The translations under genes were made by a program, and so were the position numbers. 61,292 bases of DNA from the NCBI RefSeq assembly GCF_002420705.1, contig NZ_DIIM01000030.1, positions 15,260-76,551 on the forward strand. The letters are read 5' to 3'. Below are positions 53,652-61,292 of this stretch, piece by piece (within the stretch, counting starts at the first letter, position 1; every line of letters starts with the position of its first letter). The notes under the pieces are model-generated. The model did not search any database. It was not told the DNA's origin and saw only the letters and a list, made by a program, of their open reading frames with translations. The DNA comes from Sphingobacterium sp. UBA5670. Lineage in GTDB: Bacteria; Bacteroidota; Bacteroidia; Sphingobacteriales; Sphingobacteriaceae.

Positions 53652-54962
53652 TTAGAATGCTTCATTGAGCCCCAAAAAGAAACCCCGAGATCCATATTTT
53701 CCGAAAGCATAGTCTAGACAGAGATTTGTGCGCGTTGCTTTGTTAAATAGAACCCGCAATCCGGCACCGCCGCCGGGCTGCCACCTTTCAAAAAGCTTGG
53801 TGCCAAGTTCGTCACTTGCTGTCTGTAGATTAAAAAATGCAGCTCCACTCAAGAAGCGATTTTTTAAAATTGGGAAGCGGTATTCTGTTTCGGCATAACC
53901 GAAAGAAATTCCTTTGAAATAACCGATGGTATAACCACGGCCGCTCCTCACGGCGACATCCCTTCCAGTTCCTGGGAGGTCAAAATAAGGGAGTGTACCG
54001 CCAAGTTTATAAGACCCCCAGTACCAGAAGGCAAGTACATGAGCTGGGTCAGACTGAGATAGACTAAAATATTTCCGAAAATCGGTTGTAAGCTGTACTG
54101 CACTTTTGCTGCTGCCCAACAGTGTGGTGTTCCATCGAACACCGATATCGGAATAGATGCCTTTGTAAGGTCTATTGGGATTGTCTCTTGTCATATACTG
54201 CAAATTGAACAATAACCCATTGGAGTTATAGCTGTCTGGCTCGAAGCCATGCTTTTCCGTATAGATAGTATTGGGAGTAACATTGCCATTAGGACCACTG
54301 CTGGTGATTTTGCGCCTTAAGTCAAAAGCTAATCCAGCTCCCACAAACAGCCCATCAGCGATACGTTTGTAGACTTTTTCGTTAAATGTAAAGGCATTGT
54401 ACTTGGCGCCATACTTCTTATGGTCAGGATTTGCAAGTATTTCTTCATCGGTATTGGTCCATTTTCCATGAGGCGTCATGCCCAAGCCTGCATCTAAAGC
54501 AACCATCTTGACGAGTGCAAAAGCCCCTTGAAAATTCAGCTTGTTGTTTGGCGTAAATACATTGTGGCTGATATAAAAAACCATAATATTTTTTGTCGTA
54601 ATCGAGGCAGATGTTGCGGCGATCGACATGGTAGTCGTTTTCGGGTCACCAAGTACTTTTCCGGCGACAGCTTTAATTCCAATCTGGCCGCCAATTGTCG
54701 GGTTATATGCAATATTGGGCATCAAGGTGATGGGGGAACGTTTGCTCGAATGTTCTTTTTTCCGTTTTGGATGTATTATTCTTCCAATGAGGTCAGATAT
54801 ATCATATTGACTGGCAAGGATAGAATCGCGACGATGATTGTACTCTGCAAGAGAGTCTGTTTTTGCATCGGTTTGGGCAGAAAGCAACGTGGGGATTGAA
54901 ATAAAAAGCATTCCTAAAAAAGCGAATCGGAAGAAATCGTTATAACGTAGAAGTTGATGCAT
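53652..54962 (-). CDS. Outer-membrane protein of the Omp85/BamA-like surface-antigen type
   Basis: The 436-residue protein has a signal peptide (FAFLGMLFISIPTLLSA, cleaved near AQ) and then a 16-strand-like barrel with alternating strands such as AFTFNEKVYKRIADGLFVGAG and a final strand RGFFLGLNEAF ending in Phe, the BAM targeting signal. YTIGYFKGISFGYAETEYRF and the GGGAGLRVLFN turn resemble the D15/bacterial surface-antigen domain. No POTRA domain is seen in the short N-terminus, so it is a small barrel-only member. It lies 105 bp upstream of the lipoprotein gene. Confidence 0.8.
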   Translation of the reverse strand: MHQLLRYNDFFRFAFLGMLFISIPTLLSAQTDAKTDSLAEYNHRRDSILASQYDISDLIGRIIHPKRKKEHSSKRSPITLMPNIAYNPTIGGQIGIKAVAGKVLGDPKTTTMSIAATSASITTKNIMVFYISHNVFTPNNKLNFQGAFALVKMVALDAGLGMTPHGKWTNTDEEILANPDHKKYGAKYNAFTFNEKVYKRIADGLFVGAGLAFDLRRKITSSGPNGNVTPNTIYTEKHGFEPDSYNSNGLLFNLQYMTRDNPNRPYKGIYSDIGVRWNTTLLGSSKSAVQLTTDFRKYFSLSQSDPAHVLAFWYWGSYKLGGTLPYFDLPGTGRDVAVRSGRGYTIGYFKGISFGYAETEYRFPILKNRFLSGAAFFNLQTASDELGTKLFERWQPGGGAGLRVLFNKATRTNLCLDYAFGKYGSRGFFLGLNEAF

Positions 54963-55159
54963 ACATTCGGGTTTATCTTAAAACTAAACGTAAAAAAAAT
55001 TAAAATGTTTTCTCAGGCACTCGGAGCCTGCCTTTTTTGATCTTTGAACAAATGCAAATCCGGTATTGTGTTGAAGAAGTTTATTTTTCTGGCGGAGCTG
55101 GAGAATTAAACTTGCAAATCACAGCAAATTTATCTTAGTTTGATTATTTAAACTAGGAT

Positions 55160-57040
55160 ATGATAAGACGCACTATAATTAATTACGGATTGACTTTGCT
55201 TTTATTGACTGGAGCTGTTCATGCACAAGAATTGTATACCCCAAGAAATGTTAAGCAAGCGATAGAAAAGGGCACGCGTACAACTACGGGTGAACCAGGG
55301 AAAAACTATTGGCAGAATTTTGGCAAATATAATGTGCAGGTTCAATTGGATCCTACCACAAAAACGGTCAGTGGAACAGAAACCATTTTATACAGCAATA
55401 ATAGCCCGGATACCTTGAAACGGCTGGCTATACGATTTGTCAACAATGTACACAAGCCCAATGCGGTACGTGCGGCCTACGCTTCAGACGATTACCTAAC
55501 TTCGGGATTGAAGATTAAATCCTTTAAACTGAATGGCCAGGTCTACGATGTAAACAGTAAAGATTGGGGGACCGTCAAACTAGGTGATTTTGGACAGAAG
55601 ATCCTTCCGGGAAGCACTGCAACATTGGAGATCAGCTGGGAATACCCTTTATCTGTAGAAAGCGACCGTGACGGTTTGTTAAATGCTTCTACTTTTTATT
55701 GTGCTTATTCTTATCCAAGAGTGTCTGTATACGACGATTATAATGGCTGGGATGTTTTGGAACATAATGGGAGACAGGAATTCTACAATGGTTTCAATGA
55801 TTATCAATTTGAAATATCCGTTCCAAAGAATTTCGTGGTTTGGGCTACAGGTGAGCTGACAAATGCCGCAGCAGTATTGCAGAAACCTATTTTAGAACGT
55901 TTCGAAAAATCAAAAGTTAGCGATACCCCAATACATATTGCTACAGATGCTGAGATAAAAGCGGGAAAAGTGACAGCACAGGAAGCGTGGAATACTTGGA
56001 AATTTAAAGCCGCTTATGTTCCTGATTTCTGTTTCAGTGTGAGTGATAATTATATCTGGGATGGTGGAAGTGTCGACTTAGGAAGCAAACGAGTGAGTGT
56101 TCAATCCAGCTACGTTGATGGAACGCCAGACTTTGAACACTATATTGGCTGGCAGCAATACTGTATCGACTGGTTTTCCAAAAACTGGCCCGGTGTCACC
56201 TATCCATATCCGACGATGACAGCGGTTCAGGGATTTGCTGATATGGAATATCCGATGATGATCAACGATTCGAGTGTGCCGGATAATTTTGTGGACGCGC
56301 GGCAAACAGCGGACCATGAAATCGCACATACCTATTTTCCTTTTTATATGGGAATCAATGAGACACGCTACGGCTATATGGATGAAGGATGGGCTACGGC
56401 ACTGGAATTTTGGATTGGAAATGCAGAGATCGGGGCAGACAAGAACAAAGAGCTTTTTAAAGATGCACGCGTAAAACGATATATATTTGATCCTTCTACA
56501 GAGGAAGATCAGCCCCTGATCACGATGACTTCTCAGTTAAGTGGTTTAGGGTACGGCAACAATGCCTACATTAAGGCCGCATTGTCTTATATTGCATTAC
56601 GGGATTACCTGGGCGATGAACTGTTTAAAAAAGCATTACATCATTACATGAAGCTATGGCATGGAAAACATCCGACGCCATGGGATTTCTTTTATAGCAT
56701 CAATGCTGGTGCTGGACAAAATCTAAACTGGTATTGGAAAAACTGGTATTTCAGCAACAACTACATCGACCTCAAAGTGAGTAGCTTTAAGCAAGTTAGT
56801 GGTAAAAATACGCTTACGATCACCAATGTGGGGGGATTTGCGATTCCTTTTGATGTGCTAGTTACCTATGCAGATGGATCTGTAGAGACAAAACACCAGA
56901 CGCCGGCAATTTGGCAACATAATGAAAAAGAAGCAACTTTATCTTGGTCATCGACTAAAAAGGTGAAAAATATTACATTGGATGGTGGTATTTTTATGGA
57001 TTATACAGCCAAAGACAATAGCTGGGACAACCTAAAATAA
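55160..57040 (+). CDS. M1-family zinc metallopeptidase (aminopeptidase N-like)
   Basis: A 626-residue exported peptidase (signal MIRRTIINYGLTLLLLTGAVHAQ). The zinc site HEIAH (386-390) with Glu409 follows the M1 rule H-E-x2-H-x18-E exactly. The substrate-alpha-amine loop is present as GFADMEYP (358-365, for the GxMEN motif). A beta-sandwich N-domain (about 55-220) and the C-terminal helical part with LGDELFKKALHHYMK follow. It should remove N-terminal residues from peptides in the periplasm or at the cell surface. No adjacent partner gene is evident. Confidence 0.94.
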   Translation: MIRRTIINYGLTLLLLTGAVHAQELYTPRNVKQAIEKGTRTTTGEPGKNYWQNFGKYNVQVQLDPTTKTVSGTETILYSNNSPDTLKRLAIRFVNNVHKPNAVRAAYASDDYLTSGLKIKSFKLNGQVYDVNSKDWGTVKLGDFGQKILPGSTATLEISWEYPLSVESDRDGLLNASTFYCAYSYPRVSVYDDYNGWDVLEHNGRQEFYNGFNDYQFEISVPKNFVVWATGELTNAAAVLQKPILERFEKSKVSDTPIHIATDAEIKAGKVTAQEAWNTWKFKAAYVPDFCFSVSDNYIWDGGSVDLGSKRVSVQSSYVDGTPDFEHYIGWQQYCIDWFSKNWPGVTYPYPTMTAVQGFADMEYPMMINDSSVPDNFVDARQTADHEIAHTYFPFYMGINETRYGYMDEGWATALEFWIGNAEIGADKNKELFKDARVKRYIFDPSTEEDQPLITMTSQLSGLGYGNNAYIKAALSYIALRDYLGDELFKKALHHYMKLWHGKHPTPWDFFYSINAGAGQNLNWYWKNWYFSNNYIDLKVSSFKQVSGKNTLTITNVGGFAIPFDVLVTYADGSVETKHQTPAIWQHNEKEATLSWSSTKKVKNITLDGGIFMDYTAKDNSWDNLK

Positions 57041-57050
57041 TTCAGTCGGT

Positions 57051-57082
57051 CGTGTCAGCTTTTATTTACAGAAGCTGACACG
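57051..57082. terminator. Terminator after the M1 peptidase gene
   Basis: CGTGTCAGCTT / AAGCTGACACG, 11 bp with a 10-base loop, followed by ATTTTG. It lies 11 bp after the stop codon. Confidence 0.7.
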
Positions 57083-57157
57083 ATTTTGCCATGCATAAAG
57101 TTCTTTGCAGTGCGAATCTAGCCTTTGATGATGTCTTTCATTGCCTTCAAGAATATT

Positions 57158-57772
57158 TTAAGAAAAATTATCAATGGTCCGAAATGTCAGATTAATCCGT
57201 GCATGGAAAGCCTTCTTTGTAGGTGGAAGTCGATGTAGCCAATAGGTTTGCGTCATATCTTTCATGACCAATAGACTTCCATGTCCTAGAATGATATCTA
57301 TTTTTTCCTTACTGGTCTTATGCTTAAATGCAAATTTTCGTTCGGCACCAAAACTTAACGAAGCAATTGCACCATTTTTTTTGAGGTCTTTTTCCCCATC
57401 ACTGTGCCAGGCCATTCCTTCATCGCCATTGTGATATAAATTCAACAAACAGGAATTGTAGGTCTCCTGTGTTGTTTCCTCTGCCAGTCTCTTCAGCTCT
57501 AGGAGTTCTTTTGTCCAGGGGAGCGCTCTTTTGGTGGTATTGGAATAGCTATATTCAAACGCTTGATCGCCATACCAGGCTACTTTTCGTTTGGTAACGA
57601 TTTCATTGCCAAAAATAATAGCTCGGTCATTTACCCACTCCACCGAATCCATCAGTATGTCAAAATAATGGTTTGCCTCCTGCTGATTCAATATTTTACC
57701 ATAGTAATTGACAGTCCCATCGTAAGGGAGTAGATTCCTATTGCCATCGAAGAGATTGTCGAAAAGTTCCAT
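57158..57772 (-). CDS. AlkB-like 2-oxoglutarate/Fe(II) dioxygenase
   Basis: A 204-residue dioxygenase with metal ligands in HSDGEKDL (H-x-D) and a distal His in the HRLPPTKK stretch, and the AlkB signature RINLTFR (Arg for 2-oxoglutarate) at the end. It fits the AlkB/ALKBH2-3-like group that removes alkyl lesions from DNA or RNA bases. The gene follows the Ada-like gene, as ada-alkB operons do. Its ATG is formed at the end of a (ATTGT)x10 repeat, and its frame runs on from the Ada-like stop codon without any other stop, so copy-number change could alter expression. Confidence 0.92.
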   Translation of the reverse strand: MELFDNLFDGNRNLLPYDGTVNYYGKILNQQEANHYFDILMDSVEWVNDRAIIFGNEIVTKRKVAWYGDQAFEYSYSNTTKRALPWTKELLELKRLAEETTQETYNSCLLNLYHNGDEGMAWHSDGEKDLKKNGAIASLSFGAERKFAFKHKTSKEKIDIILGHGSLLVMKDMTQTYWLHRLPPTKKAFHARINLTFRTIDNFS

Positions 57773-57820
57773 TGTATTGTATTGTATTGTATTGTATTGT
57801 ATTGTATTGTATTGTATTGT
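57771..57820. repeat. (ATTGT)x10 pentanucleotide microsatellite at the alkB-like start
   Basis: Ten perfect copies of ATTGT (ACAAT on the coding strand) run from the ATG of the alkB-like gene towards the Ada-like gene. Perfection over 50 bp suggests recent or ongoing slippage. The unit length is not a multiple of three. Confidence 0.97.
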
Positions 57821-57829
57821 AATTTTTAA

Positions 57830-58666
57830 CTAAATGGCCGTATGAAGGCTTTCCCATCCGATTATGGCCGTTTTACGCAAAGGATCCCATCGATAACCGC
57901 CAAATATACCGCTGTTTTGAATCACACGGTGGCAAGGGATGAGGTAGGCAATTGGATTGCTTCCGACAGCAGTGCCGACTGCGCGGGAGGCTTTGGGATT
58001 GCCGATTTGGGTAGCGATAGCACCGTAAGTGCTTAAATTGCCCATAGGGATTTTTAATAAAGCTTCCCATACTTTTAGCTGAAAATCAGTTCCTTTTAAA
58101 TGTAACTTTACCTGACTGATATCTTTATCTTCCGGATTTAAAGCTTGGAGGGCATTTTCATGCATGCTATTTCCCTGTTGGAAATAGGTTGCCTTCGGAA
58201 ACTGTTGTTGGAGTGACGCAAAGGCTGTAGCCTGATCATCTGCATAAGCAATATGGCAAACACCTTTTGGTGTGGATGCAATGAGCATTGTGCCGAATAA
58301 GCTTTGATAATAATCATAGGATATCAATAGGTTGGCACCCTCATTTTTATATTCTGCAGGTGTCATACCTTCAATGTTGATGAATAATTCATGCAGTCTG
58401 CTGCTGCTGGAAAGACCAAGCTGATAGGTGGTTTCGGCGATATTATTTTCTTTAAGCAACGATTTTGCGTGATTGATGCTCACGTATTGCAGGAATTTTT
58501 TCGGGCTAGTTCCCGCCCAAGCGGTAAACATTCGTTGAAAATGAGCCTCACTCATGTAAACATGGGAAGCGATCTGACCCAATGTGGGCTGTGTCTTAAA
58601 ATTTTCCTGTAAGAAATGTATGGCCTTGGCGATACGTTGAAAATCTACTTCTTGTTGAATAGTCAT
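57830..58666 (-). CDS. Ada-like fusion: AraC-type HTH plus methylated-DNA-cysteine methyltransferase
   Basis: The 278 residues comprise an AraC-type DNA-binding domain (about 1-105; MSEAHFQRMFTAWAGTSPKKFLQY) and an O6-alkylguanine-DNA alkyltransferase domain (about 190-275; LLKIPMGNLSTYGAIATQIG, then IPCHRVIQNSG with the acceptor Cys in PCHRV). Ada's N-terminal zinc domain with Cys38 is missing, so self-methylation would not sense phosphotriesters, yet the fusion still ties repair to transcription. It would repair O6-methylguanine and may regulate itself and the AlkB-like gene 57 bp downstream. Confidence 0.94.
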   Translation of the reverse strand: MTIQQEVDFQRIAKAIHFLQENFKTQPTLGQIASHVYMSEAHFQRMFTAWAGTSPKKFLQYVSINHAKSLLKENNIAETTYQLGLSSSSRLHELFINIEGMTPAEYKNEGANLLISYDYYQSLFGTMLIASTPKGVCHIAYADDQATAFASLQQQFPKATYFQQGNSMHENALQALNPEDKDISQVKLHLKGTDFQLKVWEALLKIPMGNLSTYGAIATQIGNPKASRAVGTAVGSNPIAYLIPCHRVIQNSGIFGGYRWDPLRKTAIIGWESLHTAI

Positions 58667-58745
58667 GATTGTTCATTTAATTTATACAAAGTTGCGCATA
58701 AGGAGAGACCTATAAAATCCGATTTATGCTAAATTAAATGTGCGA

Positions 58746-59033
58746 CTAAGAAGATTTGTCCGAATGACCCAAGGACTTTTCCGGTGCAACTAGATCGCGG
58801 ATTAGTTGTTTGAGTTCCTTAATCTCTGGAAATCGCCCGGCTCTTTTTCGGTCAAAGATTTCCTGATTCGCTACGCGTATGGTATAGCGGCCTGCAATTT
58901 CGCTGGGCACGAGCAGCACTCCGTGAATATCTTCAGTAAACGAACTCAGCAGCTCTTGCGCCATATAGGCGGCGCGCAGCATCCAATTGCATTTTGGACA
59001 ATATTCAATTTCGATAACGGGTTTTGTTGCCAT
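58746..59033 (-). CDS. Rdx/SelT-SelW-SelH family thioredoxin-like protein
   Basis: A 95-residue protein with YCPKCNWMLRAAYMAQELL near the N-terminus. The C-x-x-C (12-15) holds Cys where selenoprotein members have Sec. The short beta-alpha fold continues with IAGRYTIRVANQEIFDRKR, a family hallmark. It is probably a redox protein of unknown partner. No TGA-coded Sec is involved. It stands alone between the Ada-like gene and the repeat cluster. Confidence 0.9.
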   Translation of the reverse strand: MATKPVIEIEYCPKCNWMLRAAYMAQELLSSFTEDIHGVLLVPSEIAGRYTIRVANQEIFDRKRAGRFPEIKELKQLIRDLVAPEKSLGHSDKSS

Positions 59034-59131
59034 GAGTCAAGTTAAGGTACATTCTTTTGTTTCAAACAAATTTATTGATCCTGCTGTTGCAATCAAAACC
59101 ATTTTTGTCATAGAAATTTCGAGATTATTTC

Positions 59132-59222
59132 CAACTCGGCCGAGTACTGTATAAAAACAGCCCATTCCATATAAAGACAGCCCATTTCATTGGTCCCTCT
59201 ACTCGGTCAATGGAATGGGCTG
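59132..59222. repeat. Palindrome, 20-bp tandem duplication and inverted copy (multi-form hairpin)
   Basis: A perfect palindrome ACTCGGCCGAGT (59132-59143) is followed by a 20-bp tandem repeat, ATAAAAACAGCCCATTCCAT and ATAAAGACAGCCCATTTCAT (59151-59170, 59171-59190, two differences). An inverted copy CAATGGAATGGGCTG (59208-59222) comes next. The inverted copy pairs perfectly over 13 bp with copy 1 and over 15 bp (one G-T) with copy 2, so two alternative hairpins are possible. It lies in the gap between the Rdx gene and the end of the dioxygenase gene and may be a terminator for the latter. Confidence 0.7.
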
Positions 59223-59258
59223 GTCGTGTTGGATATCCCCGATAGTTATGCTGGAGGC

Positions 59259-60143
59259 TTAGCCGATTTTCAAAGAAGTCATCGTCAGCGATCCAGCCAC
59301 TGAATTGTCGTTGAAGAGAAACAGCTCGTCATTTTTCTCCTGTAAACCCAAAGTATAGATTAAAGGCAAGTAATGTTCAGGCGTTGGGATTGCCAAGTCA
59401 AACTCTTTGCCCTGTTTCCTGAAATCCATTAAGGCCTGGTGGTTCCCGTCCTGAATAAATTTCTTCATTTTTTCATTTGCTATTGTGGCCCATTCATAGG
59501 CATAACCTGTTGTATTGAGTTTATCCCAGGCAACCATCCGTAGGTTGTGCACCATATTGCCGCTGCCGATAATCAGAACACCTTTTTTCCTTAGCTCGTT
59601 TAATTGCTGTGCAATCTCATAATGGTATGCAGCAGGCTGTGTATAGTCGATGCTCATTTGAATAATGGGTACATCTGCATTAGGGTAAAGATGTTTAACA
59701 ACCGACCAGGAGCCGTGGTCCAGTCCCCATTTGTCGTCCAGGTGAATATCCGCTTTGCTGACGATACGCTGAGTTTCTACAGCGAGAGCTGGACTTCCCG
59801 GGGCCGGATATTGCACATCAAATAAAGCTTGGGGGAATCCCCCAAAGTCATGTATGGTGGCAGGATGCTCCATTGCCGTAACAAATGTTCCACGTGTTTC
59901 CCAATGTGCAGAGACAACAAGAATGGCCTTCGGTTTTTCAAAAGTCTGACCTATTTTTTTGAATCCCTGTACAAATTCATTGTCTTCGATAGCGTTCATG
60001 GGACTTCCATGGCCTAGAAATAGAACCGGATATTTGTCGGTTGCTTCGAGTTCTCCAGAAAATTTATATAAAGAGTTCGCTTTGTGTGCTACTCCAGATA
60101 AAGGTAATGTTGCCATAATTTTGATAAAATCCTTTCTACGCAT
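59259..60143 (-). CDS. LigB-family extradiol dioxygenase (YgiD-like) with Tat-type signal
   Basis: From the ATG at 60143 this is a 294-residue protein. The N-terminus MRRKDFIKIMATLPLSGV has the twin-arginine pattern R-R-x-x-F-I-K plus a hydrophobic stretch, implying export in folded state. The mature part matches the 4,5-DOPA-dioxygenase-extradiol/YgiD branch: PVLFLGHGSPMNAIED, VVSAHWETRG, DHGSWSVVKHLYP, and GSGNMVHNLRM, with His residues for the metal site. It would open a catechol-type ring. A TTG start upstream is not needed. The AraC gene 90 bp upstream in the same direction may control it. Confidence 0.85.
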   Translation of the reverse strand: MRRKDFIKIMATLPLSGVAHKANSLYKFSGELEATDKYPVLFLGHGSPMNAIEDNEFVQGFKKIGQTFEKPKAILVVSAHWETRGTFVTAMEHPATIHDFGGFPQALFDVQYPAPGSPALAVETQRIVSKADIHLDDKWGLDHGSWSVVKHLYPNADVPIIQMSIDYTQPAAYHYEIAQQLNELRKKGVLIIGSGNMVHNLRMVAWDKLNTTGYAYEWATIANEKMKKFIQDGNHQALMDFRKQGKEFDLAIPTPEHYLPLIYTLGLQEKNDELFLFNDNSVAGSLTMTSLKIG

Positions 60144-60232
60144 TTGATATATATGTAATCGCGTCAATTTTCTATACAAAGGTAAGCGACGGGGGAGAGG
60201 CAGGGGTATAATAATCCGGTCAAACTGTTGTA

Positions 60233-61066
60233 CTATTCGGAAATAAGTTTCTGGATTTCATTTCTGAATTCAGAAGGCGTCATGCCTGCTTTCTTTTTGA
60301 AGACATTGGTAAAGTAAGCTTTTTCTTGATAGCCTAGTTCAAAGCCAATTTCCGAGATTGTTTTGTTTGTTGTCAACAATAAGTTTTTAGCTTCAATCAG
60401 CTTCCGGGTTTCGATAATTTCAGAGACGCTTTGCTGCAAAATATTTTGACAGATCAGGTTTAAGTTTCGAGTCGACATAAAAAGCTTCTCTGCGTAAAAA
60501 TTAACTCCTTCAGGACGGTGATAATTCTCTTCTAAGATCGATAGAAAACTCTTGAATGTTGTACCCTGATTTTTTAATTGCTGCTGTGCATCTGGAAATT
60601 GCCTTTTCCGTTCAGATTCAATCATGGTAAAAATGGTGCTCAACAGTTGCTTAATGACTCCATAGTCTACAGCAGTCTGGAGAGTTTCCTGTTGCATGAG
60701 CTGGCACAAGATCGTTAATCTGTCGAAGCAGTGGGGGCTAGGGAAGGTCAATGTTGCGTTTTCATGAAAATGAGCGTAGAGTTGAAATGTTGTTTCGGGG
60801 ATAAATTCGCTCTTGAAACGAATGACCCAAAATTCAATGTGATTATTGTTCAAAAGAGGTTTGACGCGATGAGTTTTGCCCTGAGAGACAAAACTTATAA
60901 AGGGGGCAGTATACGTTTTTGTTTTAAAATCGATAAAATGTTCGAGTTTTCCTGCTACGCCAATGATCAGTTCCTCGAAATCATGTTGGTGTATTTCGTT
61001 TTTGGATTGCTGAATACGCAGTGCCTCATCGGCGTCAATTTTATAGATTTTGAAAAGTTCGTTCAA
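60233..61066 (-). CDS. AraC-family transcriptional regulator
   Basis: A 277-residue regulator with an N-terminal cupin-like sensor (about 20-120; HQHDFEELIIGVAGKLEHFI) and a C-terminal AraC/XylS double HTH (about 175-275; FMSTRNLNLICQNILQQSVSEII, then ISEIGFELGYQEKAYFTNVFKKKAGMTPSEFR). The start is TTG at 61066, because no ATG precedes the sensor domain in frame. The start is therefore uncertain by a few codons. It may regulate the dioxygenase gene that follows. Confidence 0.88.
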   Translation of the reverse strand: MNELFKIYKIDADEALRIQQSKNEIHQHDFEELIIGVAGKLEHFIDFKTKTYTAPFISFVSQGKTHRVKPLLNNNHIEFWVIRFKSEFIPETTFQLYAHFHENATLTFPSPHCFDRLTILCQLMQQETLQTAVDYGVIKQLLSTIFTMIESERKRQFPDAQQQLKNQGTTFKSFLSILEENYHRPEGVNFYAEKLFMSTRNLNLICQNILQQSVSEIIETRKLIEAKNLLLTTNKTISEIGFELGYQEKAYFTNVFKKKAGMTPSEFRNEIQKLISE

Positions 61067-61292
61067 AATGAGTAAGAAGATTAATGATCACTATACGAAT
61101 ATAAGGTTTCGTTTGGATATTGGCTATTCACAGTGTTCTACTTAGCCTCTTTTATGCTGTGTTACTCCGAGTATATCGCGTTTTTCGGCCTTTATCCAAG
61201 GTTTATCCGGTCTTCATTCAGTCCCGAAAGCCACTTTAAATACTGTTTAAGCGGGTTCTGAGCATACCGTCACTGGGATCGCAGCGTGTTAG
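61067..61292. other. Gap at the window's right end, no supportable gene
   Basis: About 226 bp without an assignable gene. TTTATCC occurs twice nearby (61192 region) and two plus-strand frames stay open for about 30 codons, which is not enough for a call. It may be the control region of a gene beyond the window. Confidence 0.4.

Noticed and set aside
1..61292. tRNA, rRNA, CRISPR array, insertion sequence or phage
   Set aside because: The intergenic regions were read for cloverleaf, spaced repeats and terminal inverted repeats. None was found that I could support.

Overview
The window looks like chromosomal DNA from a Bacteroidota species, most probably a Sphingobacterium-like member of the Sphingobacteriaceae. 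The evidence is seen in the sequence: AT-rich intergenic DNA, promoters of the Bacteroidota type (-7 TAnnTTTG with a -33 TTG/TTTG) in front of several genes, weak Shine-Dalgarno sites, fused SecD-SecF, a fused alpha-beta 2-oxoacid dehydrogenase E1, TonB-dependent receptors with a carboxypeptidase-regulatory-like N-domain, and DUF4290 and DUF5606 proteins that are typical of the phylum. I see no rRNA, tRNA, CRISPR array, insertion sequence or prophage.

Layout. 0-9 kb: serine hydrolase, an iron-type TonB receptor behind a candidate Fur-like site, a divergent LysR/methyltransferase pair, a small terminator-bounded transcript at about 5.97-6.15 kb, and a Nudix / conserved hypothetical / DEAD-box helicase run. 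9-17 kb: fused E1, a sugar-kinase-like ROK gene overlapping aroC, then the operon pheA - DAHP synthase/chorismate mutase - aroA. 17-20 kb: nuclease, EamA transporter, YigZ/IMPACT protein and nucleoside phosphorylase. 20-26 kb: the rod-shape operon mreB-mreC-mreD-PBP2-rodA. 26-33 kb: NDH-2, a MarR - ferredoxin reductase - ferredoxin unit, secDF and a small outer-membrane protein. 34-43 kb: guaB, uvrD/pcrA, DUF4290, murA, DUF5606, cyclophilin, radC and a methyltransferase. 43-47 kb: MarR-controlled EmrAB-like efflux and two small secreted proteins with a shared C-terminal motif. 47-55 kb: SNF2 helicase, a second TonB receptor, a lipoprotein and an outer-membrane barrel. 55-61 kb: M1 peptidase, an Ada-like/AlkB-like alkylation-repair pair joined by a pentanucleotide microsatellite, an Rdx-family protein, a Tat-exported LigB-type dioxygenase and an AraC regulator.

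The most striking signal is in the non-coding DNA upstream of pheA (minus strand, about 16.82-17.03 kb). A good promoter is followed by an uncalled 21-codon reading frame in which nine of the first fifteen residues are Phe or Tyr. Its last codons can pair with the 5' arm of an intrinsic terminator that lies just before pheA. This is the full architecture of a ribosome-mediated transcription attenuator for an aromatic amino-acid operon. Other non-coding signals worth checking are (ATTGT)x10 abutting the alkB-like start codon, competing stem-loops before murA, operator-like repeats at both marR promoters, and a tandem/inverted repeat cluster near 59.2 kb. In coding DNA, MurA carries Asp in place of the fosfomycin-target Cys.

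All calls rest on reading the sequence and on recalled family knowledge. No database search was run, and start codons were re-chosen where an upstream TTG gave an implausible N-terminus.
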